Assembly (NCBI RefSeq): GCF_016802725.1
Contig: NC_052673.1
Span: 3,416,037-3,480,036 of the forward strand
Length of the DNA: 64,000 nucleotides
Direction of reading: 5' to 3'
Source: Solenopsis invicta
Taxonomy: Eukaryota > Arthropoda > Insecta > Hymenoptera > Formicidae
Of the stretch, positions 21,420 through 30,620 are shown piece by piece (within the stretch, counting starts at the first letter, position 1; the number at the start of each line of letters is the position of its first letter). The notes below the pieces were generated by a model. That model had not been told where the DNA came from. It worked only from the letters and a program-made list of their open reading frames with translations, and ran no database searches. The position numbers were made by a program, and so were the translations under genes.

Positions 21420-21905
21420 TAGGTTCCCAAACCCTTACGAAAAAGATATTTATTTTAGAATGCTAAGAAAACAGTTTTCTTAACATTAAATAAAATAAAA
21501 TTGTATTTTAAAGTTAAAAAAAGTCGAGAATCTTTCCCAAAAATTATTTTTGGAAATTTCCAATCAGTCACCCATTCAAGTTATTTATATAAATAACATG
21601 TTTCATCTTTTCAATAATATATTGACTTGATATACATATGTTAATACAAAATGTTCACAGATTTTCACCAAGCATCAATTCGCAGCAGTCTTACAGGTCA
21701 AGCAATGCTCGGCAAGGTTACAACTTGGATGGGTGACCGTTTGAAAATTTCCAAAAAAAATACTTAAGAAATATTCCCGATTTTTTGTACTTTAAATAAC
21801 ATTTTTATTTTAATTAACATTAAGAAAACAGTTTTTTACAATATTAAAATAAATATTTATAAATAAATTTTTTTTCGTAAGAAAAAATATTTTAGGGATT
21901 GTGAC
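21420..21905. mobile_element. Foldback element built from 5S rRNA-like sequence
   Basis: The stretch 21692-21748 (GGTCAAGCAATGC, then GGTTA, then ACTTGGATGGGTGACCG) follows the 3' half of insect 5S rRNA closely. The left arm has the inverted counterpart (GTCACCCATTCAAGTT, about 21567-21582). Outside these, the arms share GGAAATTT, ATTTTTATTTTAAT and TTAAGAAAACAGTTTT in inverted order, and a TTACGAAAAA-like outer end. A related right half lies at 34905-35240. No protein is encoded; target duplication not determined. Confidence 0.65.
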
Positions 21906-21955
21906 GTGATAGAGCAATTTTATTTACTTTCAATTATTGAATTACGAGGTGTGTT

Positions 21956-22873
21956 CAAAAAGTATCGCGAATTTTGAATTTTCGCGGGTTACGTATATTC
22001 GAATTTTGATCTTTTTGTGGCGTTATGTTGGTACTTATGTCTCTCACTTATGCCGACAAGCTCGGCCATTTTGAATGTTCACTTAATTGTTGACAGCTGC
22101 TTTGCTTGCACGTGTTTTGGATCGTCTTCGATTTTTACCTATTCAAAAAAATGGATCAAAGAACCTGTATCAAATTTTGTGTGAAAAACGAAATTAAGTG
22201 CGCGGATGCATTCCGAATGTTGACTGTGGCATACGGAGAAGCTACCTTGGACCGAAGCAACGTTTATCGGTGGTACAAAATGTTCTCAGAAGGCCGAGAA
22301 GATGTGAACGACGAAGAGCGTTCCGGACGCCCGAGCACTTCAACAACAGACGAAAAAATTAATGAAGTGGAGAAAATGGTATTGGCCAATCGTCGAATCA
22401 CCGTTAGAGAAGTTGCTGAGGACCTAAACATATCGATTGGCTCGTGCCATTCGATTTTTATCAATGATTTGGGCATGAGACGGGTCGCCGCGAAATTCGT
22501 ACCAAACGCCCCTGCTCACACATCGTTGCTTGTGCGCGACTTTTTGGCCAAAAACAACACACTAATGATGCCGCAGCCACCGTATTCCCCAGATCTGGCC
22601 CCCTGTGACTTTTTCTTGTTCCCTAAACTGAAGAGGCCCATGAAAGGACGACGTTACGCTACGCTTGACGAGATAAAGACGGCATCGAAGGAGGAGCTGG
22701 ACAAGATAAAAAAAAATGATTTTTTGAAGTGCTTCGAAGATTGGAAAAACCGTTGGCACAAGTGTATAATATCTCATGGGGATTACTTTGAAGGGGACAA
22801 AATAGATATTCATGAATAAATAAATAATTTTTGAAAAAACACAAAATTCGCGATACTTTTTGAACACACCTCG
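21956..22873 (+). mobile_element. Mariner element (DD34D type), internally deleted, intact ends
   Basis: The ends CGAGGTGTGTTCAAAAAGTA and complement are identical at the outer 20 bases to those of 6362-7287, and are flanked by TA (21954-21955, 22874-22875). Length is 918 bp. The deletion differs from the first copy. Confidence 0.93.
22151..22819 (+). CDS. Deletion-derivative mariner transposase, open frame of 222 residues
   Basis: The frame starts MDQRTCIKFCVKNEIK, the conserved mariner N-terminus; an upstream in-frame ATG at 22106 is less likely. It keeps the two-part helix-turn-helix DNA-binding domain (NVYRWYKMFSEGRED and RRITVREVAEDLNISIGS) to residue ~118, then jumps in frame from KFVPN to APAHTSLLV. 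The GDET block (first aspartate) and the aspartate of the HDN block are removed. The third catalytic block YSPDLAPCDFFLFPKLK and the C-terminal tail remain. There is no stop or frameshift. It cannot cut DNA, but could bind mariner ends and compete with active transposase; that role is inference. Confidence 0.85.
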   Translation: MDQRTCIKFCVKNEIKCADAFRMLTVAYGEATLDRSNVYRWYKMFSEGREDVNDEERSGRPSTSTTDEKINEVEKMVLANRRITVREVAEDLNISIGSCHSIFINDLGMRRVAAKFVPNAPAHTSLLVRDFLAKNNTLMMPQPPYSPDLAPCDFFLFPKLKRPMKGRRYATLDEIKTASKEELDKIKKNDFLKCFEDWKNRWHKCIISHGDYFEGDKIDIHE

Positions 22874-22875
22874 TA

Positions 22876-23585
22876 TTTTCAGCGACAAAAAATATATTTT
22901 ATAAAAATCATTTTGTCTGGATTGTAGTCTAAAATTTGTTTAATGTATTAATTTAGTCCAGTTTTTATCCATTGCGTATTAAAGTGAACATTTTTAAGAA
23001 ATCCATAATGGTAACACTGGATGTTTGCATCAATTCTACGTGCAAACATTACATACACAATTTTCAGATACTCTCATGCTAAAGCTTCTGGATTATTCTG
23101 CAAGCGCCGTATATCCTAATTATATAATTTTTGTGTTTTTAAAGTAGATAATTTGTGTTTTGATGCAACCCATATATGTACTTTCTATGCGAAGCGACGT
23201 TTACATTCCTCTAGTCGTCGGCATGACAAATTTCCTAACCGCACAAGTGTCGTTCTTTTACATTTTATAACTTTTTACCTGCTTGAGAGCGACAATTTTT
23301 TCTTTTATATTCTTGTTGTATGTATCGAAATAAACAAGATTATAAAATTTAAGCTAAATCAGTGAGAAGGACCGTCTCTTTTAGTATTACCCAGTGTTTC
23401 TTAACACTAGTTATTATAATTTTTTTCAGCTCCTCACTAGCCATCGTGGAGTCACTCGTGATATATGCTTCTATTAAAAAGTACACCGTAATGTGATCGT
23501 TTTCAATCATAATTTTATTTTGTTTGAACTTTCTAATATATACGATTGAAAAGTAAAATGTCAAGAACAATTAGTAAAACTCCTA
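22876..23585. other. Unassigned region with dispersed repeat delta
   Basis: 23175-23370 (CTAACCGCACAAGTGTCG, TTTATAACTTTTTACCTGCT, GAGAGCGAC) matches 59560-59690 inside a TA-flanked element, so it is probably a fragment of that family. No gene is supported. Confidence 0.45.
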
Positions 23586-23724
23586 CAGTACAGCACGTAA
23601 TATTGCAACAATATTGCGACAATATTAAAATAATCGCTATGTCGTAATCTTACAGCGATATTGTAATTTTACAGCAATATTACAGCAATATTGTTGTTGT
23701 ATTGTAATATTACGTGCTGTACTG
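23586..23724. mobile_element. MITE, 139 bp, AATATT-rich, TA duplication
   Basis: The ends CAGTACAGCACGTAATATT and complement are perfect over at least 19 bases, flanked by TA (23584-23585, 23725-23726). The inside repeats AATATT/GCAATATTG. The AGCACGTAATATT core is identical to the end of the 30621-32501 element. Confidence 0.85.
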
Positions 23725-24097
23725 TATATAATTTTGGAAAAAATATGTGAAAAAAGTTACGGCAAAAATGTAGGGTAATCTTTGAAAAATTACAACTTTC
23801 TTAAAAATTATCAAAGAGAATTAAAAAAAAAATTAAAATTAAAGGGTCATATTTTTATTTAAAAAATGTTTCATTGATTTGGATTTATAATGTTAACTTT
23901 GCAACATAAATAATGCTTACTTTATAATATAAAATTAGCGGATTATGAGATTTTTAATAATTATAGCTTCAGATTTGTGAGTTTAGTGAATTTTAATATG
24001 AATTCAGTGTTAACAAGTAAAAATTACATATATGTATTTTTTTTTAATATATAAATTTAAAGATATAATTTTTATTTTTTAACACTAAATTTATATA

Positions 24098-24513
24098 CAG
24101 AGTGTCACAAACTATTCATTTATTCTCTCGTGAGTTGATAGAACAAATAAAACTAAGAAGAAAAGTCCTTTACCGTTTTTCAAAATTCGCAATAATTACC
24201 GAGATAAAAATTAATACATTCGGCAAATGTACACATACTTTTCCTACCCACCGCATACGGAAACCGTCCATTCGCTGCCAAACCATAGGCAGTCGCGGCA
24301 GGCGGCGCGGTGAGAAGGGAGAAGCAGCAATGGCTGTCTCGCGATGGACGGGCGGTTTCCACATGCGGTGGGTAGGGAAAGTATATGCTCATTTGCCGAC
24401 TATATTTTAATCTTGATAACTATTATGAATTTTATAAAATGGTAAAAGACTTCTCAGTTTTACTTGCTCTATCAACCCACGAGAGCATAAGTAAATATTT
24501 TGTGACACCCTCT
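24098..24513. mobile_element. Hairpin MITE related to 18941-19407
   Basis: The arms CAGAGTGTCACAAA and TTTGTGACACCCTCT pair across the element with a TA on each side. Inside are AAAACTAAGAAGAAAAGTCC, TTCGGCAAATG and a GC-rich core pairing CCCACCGCAT with ATGCGGTGGG. The internal order and several blocks match 18941-19407. No protein is encoded. Confidence 0.82.
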
Positions 24514-24522
24514 ATATATGTA

Positions 24523-24920
24523 CAGGGTGATTCAGAAAGACCTTATGTCTTTGAAGAAACATATTTCTGTAATTATTCTGAAATAACTTTTTTTTGGCAA
24601 AGCTTGTCCAAAGCTTAGTTTTTAAATTGTAAAAAGAAATAGTTATCCAATAACCAGGCGCGTATAGCGGAGAGGCAGGTCCGGCGCAACTCACCATTCA
24701 ATACGGGCGATTACGTGAGACGATTGCAGTGATCAGTTAACAGCTCGAACAATGCTCTCCCTCCCACCCTGCGGCTCTTTTAAAATATTTATCCTATTCT
24801 CATTTTTTTCTTATTTATTTATCAACTCACTGACATTAAATAATGTTAGATATAATAACGATATTTAACTATTTGACGTCTTGCTTTCAATAATTCTGTA
24901 CGTGTAAAAAAATATTTTTT
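24523..24920 (+). repeat. Dispersed repeat beta, copy 1
   Basis: This resembles 41593-42015 over about 400 bp, sharing GAAGAAACATATT, AAGCTTAGTTTTTAAAT, AAAAAGAAATAGTTAT and GATTGCAGTGATCAG. It starts CAGGGTGATTCAGAAAGACC. The function is unknown; it is likely a non-autonomous element. Confidence 0.65.
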
Positions 24921-25660
24921 TTAAATCAAAACTAGCACATTTAAAATGCGTGATTGAAAAATAAACATGCAGAGAGAGAGAGAGAGAGAGAGACTTACTT
25001 ATAATCCAGCATAGCAATCAACCTATACCTTTACGAAGATAGAATATTCATATCAAACTCGAGATTTTTCTCTTTTCTTTTTAACTCACTTACATGGTCT
25101 GTTAGAAATGTATCCGACCTTATTTTTTTTGTTTTGCAAAAACCAAATGGATTTGAATCAAGCGCGTTTGCACGAGCCGACTTTAAACCTTCGTAGATAT
25201 GCGTGAATTATTTCCCACCTGTCGATAGCGTCAGTTGCTGGCAAGCAGCGTTTGAGTGAGATTATGTGTAGTGCTCTCGTCGTAGCGTCGGGTTTTAGGT
25301 CTCGATGCAATTGCGAAGGCTACTTGATCTCAGATATCTTTTCAGGTACGACCACGTACGTAAAGAAACGTACGTTAGCAGTGTTGTCACATACACTGCT
25401 GATAAACCAACACATAACTATTACATAACTGAGGGAACACATGAAAAGAGCAATGTTATATATCACTGTTATGTGGATAAAACGTAAATATTATACAAAT
25501 TTGAAAGCACTTTAAAAGTACAAAATTATATTTCTTTGTTACGTATATAACTCATAACATAATGTAAGAATGTAATTTCGTAAAATATAAGAAAAAAAAT
25601 AAAAACACCAAAGCTATCGATTGAGTCTATTCAAAAATTGATTGATTTAGCCGTTACTGA
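24921..25660. other. Unassigned region with AG microsatellite
   Basis: 24925-24995 (GCACATTTAAAATGCGTGAT, ATAAACATGCAGAGAG) recurs inverted at 33440-33510. An (AG)n run is at 24971-24992. 25095-25300 looks like the 5' flank of a Tc1/mariner-type element but no coding part follows. No gene is supported. Confidence 0.4.
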
Positions 25661-25999
25661 CAAGGGAAGTGCGCGAAGTGTTAATCGCAAATGGATACGA
25701 ATTATATATTGTTAGAAAAGTCTTATCGAGTAGAGTTTAGCTGTGCAATATTTTGCTTGAATGGCGCCTTTAGAGGGCGCTGTGCACAATGGAAGTTACA
25801 GTTATATAGCGTCTTATAAAACTCCAAAAACCTTAAAATACCTTGAAAATAATAGCGAAAAATATGTAAGAAGTAAAGTAGAGCTTAAAAAGTTTGCCTA
25901 ATGATAACAAAAGTTAACTGTGGATGAAGTTTCCAAATTCATATAAGGATCAAGTTGAATTTTTTAAATAGATCCTTCTATTTTTTTGCAGATTATTTT

Positions 26000-27321
26000 A
26001 ACTAATGTCGAAACGTTTTTGAAACACTGGTTACAAACATTTTTTCAATTAAAACATTAGGAATTATGAATCCTCAAATTTAAAAAGTATCGTGGGCATT
26101 AGCATGTGTAAGATCTTTATCTGTTAGGCTATCTATCGACGGATACTTAACACAAGAAAAGTAATAGGGGCATCCGCGTTACAGATAAGGGCGTGGACTG
26201 AGCGAAATTCAGAACGACGATTAAATCGGCAAGAACGGTAAAAACGACAAACGGGAGAGCACGGAATCGGAGCAACGTTAAATAGACAAAGACAGCTAGA
26301 AAGATAGGAAAATGAAAGTGATAGTAGAATTAATAAAAGGGAGTTGACCAAATAGGAAAAAGCTAATGGCATCTCATCTGGTTTGATAAACAAAAAGAAT
26401 TATAAAGAAGATATAGAGGTAATAGAGGAAACAGAAAAAATGGAAAGAAAGCTCCGATCACGTGCTACAAATCCCTTTGTAGTCACGCTCCAAACACACT
26501 GTGCCCGAACCAAGTCATCGGTTACTCCGTGAAAACTCCGAATTATGTGCTAAAGTGTTCACCAGTGTTCACAGTTAATTGATAACTTCTTGAATAAAGA
26601 CCTTTGTTACGTGATATCAAAGTCCAAGTGAATATCTTCGCGGTGCCCAGCACCTCGCTCCTCACATCCTGATACCCGCTCGTTTGCACAGAAGCTTACA
26701 CATGTGTAGGTGGGTTCACGCTCGCACGTGGAGGCAGACTCCACGGGTCGTCACTTCCGCAGTATTTTTTGATTTCAAACCGCTTTCCATCCGCGCATTT
26801 TACAAAAATTACTGTTTAATACTTTATTTAATAAAATATAAATCGTATTTATTGTAATTTAAAAGCAGAAATAAGAACAAAAAGAAGAAAAAGAAAAGGG
26901 AAACATTAATAATAATAGTAACATTCAAAAAAGTAATCCGAGATAGGTCGTAAAGCAAGATCTCCTAGCGACGGGTGCCCTAGTAGGCCCACCTCGTTAC
27001 ATCCCCTTGCCGCGCGCGCGTTGCTTGCGTGCGTGTGCGCGCACGCGCAAGTATGTATGTAGTTTTTTGAGTGTTTTTAAGACGATTGAAACATGGCCGA
27101 CCGCCCAATTTAAATAAGAAATTTGTTTTCAAGAGTAAAAAATACATAGAAAAGCTAAACGTTTATTTAATTTTTGTCTACTGAAGCTTTCCCGAAATTT
27201 TTTCAAAAAAAAAACTTATTTTAAAACAGTTTTTCTACTAAAATAACTAAAATATTGAAGTTAGATAAAATATGTATAGAACCTTATTTGTAGACAAAGT
27301 ATTCAAAGACTCTCAAGATTT
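26000..27321. other. Unassigned interior of element A
   Basis: No coding frame is supported. 26440-26760 is GC-richer, with an AATAAAG-like site near 26594, and could be a degraded LTR; this is weak. 27000-27050 is a GC/GCGTGC-rich simple stretch. Confidence 0.35.
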
Positions 27322-27871
27322 AACACAAAATAAACAGCTAAAACAGGCTAGTGAGAGTCAGCGCGGGTATAAGAGCGCAAAACACAATCAGTGTTCAAAT
27401 AGTTATTTATTCATAATGAATTAGAAGTAACGAATGTTTCGGCTCTCTTTGGAGCCCTCTTCAGCGAAATTACAAAAAGAAAAAATTATTTTAATCGTTA
27501 TCTTCAACGCAATTATAAGTGGAAGCTATTCTAATCATTAGTCCGTTACCGGGAATTACATGAGTCACCAACGGTTTGCCAAATCCGCCGTGGAAGCATT
27601 GCCCGTTGTCGTGTTGGTGACTCATGTAATTCCCGGTAACGGACTGATGACGATTAGAATAATTTCCACTTGTAATTGCGTTGAAGATGACGATTAAAAT
27701 AATTTTTTTCTTTTTGTAATTTCGCTGAAGAGGGCTCCAAAGAGAGCCGAAACATTCGTTACTTCTAATTCATTATGAATAAATAACTATTTGAACATTG
27801 ATTGTGTTTTGCGCTCTTATATCCGCGCTGACTCTCACTAGCCTGTTTTAGCTATTTATTTTGTCTTATTT
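27322..27871. repeat. Palindrome of about 550 bp
   Basis: The arms (about 240 bp each) are near-identical inverted copies running from AAAATAAACAGCTAAAACAG through GTTTCGGCTCTCTTTGGAGC to GTCCGTTACCGGGAATTACA, with a loop of about 45 bp at 27575-27620. It encodes no protein. The high arm identity suggests a recent origin or gene conversion. Confidence 0.85.
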
Positions 27872-27893
27872 GTAGAGTTTTTTGTAAGCTTTG

Positions 27894-29128
27894 TAACGAT
27901 CCTGCTTTGCGCATGGGCGGTATTGTAACGGAGGCGAGAGCGCGAGTGATCGTCAGGAAAGAATTAAATGCGAACTTAGTTTTTAGAAGAAAAATATATA
28001 CAAGATTTATTGGAGAATAAATGACAACGTAATACAGACGAAAATAATGGGAAATTACAGAAAGAGTATTAAAAAACGGACGCTAAAAACACCGGAAATC
28101 GGACGGACAATTCGCGGAATTATATAATCGGAGCTTTAAATCCGAGGACTATTTACAGAACAGGTGCCTAGCAACGTCGTACGCGTGCACCGGCAAGTTT
28201 GCGTTGTTCAGCGATCAGTTGAGAAGCTATAAATAACTTTACTCTGTTTATGCTGCCCGAAAGCTTGAAGGCTGAACGGCCGCGCGGGCATGGCAATACC
28301 GCGTCGCGAAATCAGGCTTAATCACAGACCGGCACAATGCGTGGCGGTTAATACAGCTGATGTTTCCGGTGGGTGGCAATGTCCACGCCAAGAGCACTTG
28401 GTAGAAGCGTGGAATCTCCGCACCCTTTGTTGTGGAGCATCGCCGAGAGCGAAGAGTACTTTGCAGAAGCCAAGGCTCTTGATTCCTTTTCTGAACCTGG
28501 GTGGCTTCTTCTGGTCGGAGAGGAGAAGAGAGCCTGGTCCGCGATCAGGCCTGGTCTTGCGACGCGATGCCGCCTTGCCCCCGGCCTCCAAGCGCTTAGG
28601 CAGCGTAAACAGCATGGGGCTATTTATAGTCTCTCAAGTATAAATCGCCGAACAACGCAAACTCGCCGGTGCACGCGTATGACGCCGCTAGGCACCTGTT
28701 CTGTAAAATAATCTTCAGATTTAAAACTCCGTTTGTATATACAATATAATTCCGCAAATTGTCCGTCCGATTTCTGTTCTTTTCAGCGTCCATCTTTTAA
28801 TACTCTTTCTGTAGGGCGGAATTTGATAGCGCATGGTGCGATAGCCCACCAACTAATCATTTGACTTATCTAACCCAACTAACGGAAAAACTCTAGGCAT
28901 TGGCAGCTGTGAGTGGTGGTGTGCTATCGGTCCCGTGTGCTATCGGAATCTGCCCCTTTCTATAACTCTTCGTTATATTCGTCTGTATTACGTTGTTATT
29001 TACTCTCCAATAAATCTTGTATACTTTTCTTCCAAAAACTGAGTTCATATTTCATTCTCTCCTGGCAATTTCTCGCGCTCTCGCCTCCATTACAATACCG
29101 CCCGTGCGCAAAGCAGGATCGTTACAGT
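27894..29128. mobile_element. TG...CA-ended foldback element with a small MITE inside
   Basis: The ends TGTAACGATCCTGCTTTGCG and complement continue as inverted arms of about 350 bp (27894-28260; 28600-29128), including AAAGAGTATT and CCGTCCGATTTC blocks. The spacer 28260-28600 is GC-rich. The right arm is interrupted at about 28815-28960 by a small element with ends GGGCGGAATTTGATAGC / GCTATCGGAATCTGCCCC. The frames at 28290-28711 are by-products of GC-richness. The element could be two LTRs in inverted order; this is unresolved. Confidence 0.7.
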
Positions 29129-29923
29129 TTCATTTTTTATTTAATACATTTTTTGTAAAATGAATATTTTTGAAATAATCAAGAAAAACTGTTTTTTTTT
29201 CTCCAAGTATATCTTGAAAACTGTACGAGAGCGCCGATTAATTTATAAGGAAAAGTTGATCAGGACCCTCTCCTTGATAACATATGTCAAGGTCAAAGTC
29301 GACAGAGGCTGCTCCCTTGTTATGCACTTTTACCCGGCAACTTGATCTTTATACGAATTTGGAAACTTCATCCAAAGTCAACTTTTGTTATCATTAGGCA
29401 AACTTTTTAAGTTCTACTTTGTTTCATACAATATTTTTCACTATAATCATTGATCATTTTTAAGATATTTTAACGTTTTCAGACTTTTATAAAATGCTAT
29501 ATAACTTTAACTTCTATTGCGCACAGCGCCTACTAGAGGCGCCATTCAAGCGAAATATTGCACAGCTAAACTCTACTCAGTAAGACCTTTCTAACGATAT
29601 ATAATTCGTACCTATTCCCGATTAACACTTCCTTGTGAGATCTGATAATCTCGTATGTGTGGAACTCGCTGACTCGCGTAAAAAAGGATCGGTCTTTCTC
29701 GTTTCTCCTACATTGACGCGAGACGCAACTGATATAAACGATGGAAAAATTTTTTGCCTAATTTTTTACTAAAAGATGCTTAAGTTAAAGGAATTAAACA
29801 TTTTTTGTAACACCCTATATGAGTTTAATTATGTTATAATTATATTTGCAGCTATGTGTTAAGTATTTTTCAATAAATACTGTTGGTACTGAAAATCTGT
29901 AGTTTATATATAGATTTTTAGTA

Positions 29924-30225
29924 CACAGAGAAAAAAGTATGTAGTATTTGTGATTATAATTGCATAGTTGGAAAATTATGGTTAAGAGAACTATTTTTAT
30001 AGTTATTATCACTATATTGTTAGCACAAATAACGTTATATGTATAGTTGTGTCAAATGTGAAAATATTTTACTATAATACATGATAATTATTAATATAGT
30101 AAAGTATATATGAAAATTAAAATAACTATTTTTATATTGCTAACACAACTACAATTGTAGTGAATATAATTATTTTCTTAACCATGCAATTATAGTCACA
30201 AATATCACATAATTTTTTCTCTGCG
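29924..30225. mobile_element. MITE, 302 bp, TA duplication
   Basis: The ends CACAGAGAAAAAAGTATGTA and complement of ...TTTTTTCTCTGCG pair, with TA on both sides (29922-29923, 30226-30227). The arms continue through TTGTGATTATAATTGCAT and AACTATTTTTATA. No protein is encoded. Confidence 0.82.
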
Positions 30226-30620
30226 TATAGTAATACACAAAACCGTCACTAGATGGCTACTATGGCGTTTTATTTTTTGTAAGAAAGGAATCACATAAAT
30301 GGTATAAAAGGCGGAGCTTTACGAGATTTTTCACCGATGAGAATATCGGTGTTATTATAGTAAAATAATTTTTCTGATGACTTTATTTAAAAATGAAATC
30401 AAGTGGATGATGTTTTGATTTACTAATGATTAAAACTAACCTTTTTAAACTTCCAATATTGGAACCATATAAACATAATAAACATAAAATTGAATTGATA
30501 ATTACAACCATTCTGTTTCCTCAGTGTATCGGCAGTATATATCGAAATATAATTTACATCCTGCAAATACCGAATAAAAGAGCAGCAAAGAGAAAACTTA
30601 CAATTACTTCGATGTAACAT

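Larger units (their letters stand above)
25661..29635. mobile_element. Large element A with long terminal inverted repeats
   Basis: The left arm from CAAGGGAAGTGCGCGAAGTG (25661) and the right arm ending CACTTCCTTG (29635) are inverted copies for roughly 290 bp, including GGCGCC-TTTAGAGGGCGC. TGA stands on both sides (25658-25660, 29636-29638). The same arms bound element B. The interior has no transposase. It contains unassigned DNA (26000-27320), a palindrome (27322-27871) and a TG...CA foldback (27894-29128), so any original gene has been replaced. Confidence 0.75.

Noticed and set aside
21692..21760. A 5S rRNA gene
   Set aside because: Only the 3' half is recognisable, with many changes, and it is part of an inverted-repeat element.
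25095..25300. 5' end of another Tc1/mariner-type element
   Set aside because: The text reminded me of such a leader, but no inverted end pair or coding motif could be shown.
26440..26780. A degraded LTR
   Set aside because: A polyadenylation-like site and GC-richness alone are not enough; no TG...CA ends or second copy was found.
28290..28711. Overlapping frames of about 100-117 codons
   Set aside because: They lie in the GC-rich spacer and arms of a foldback element and show no family motif.
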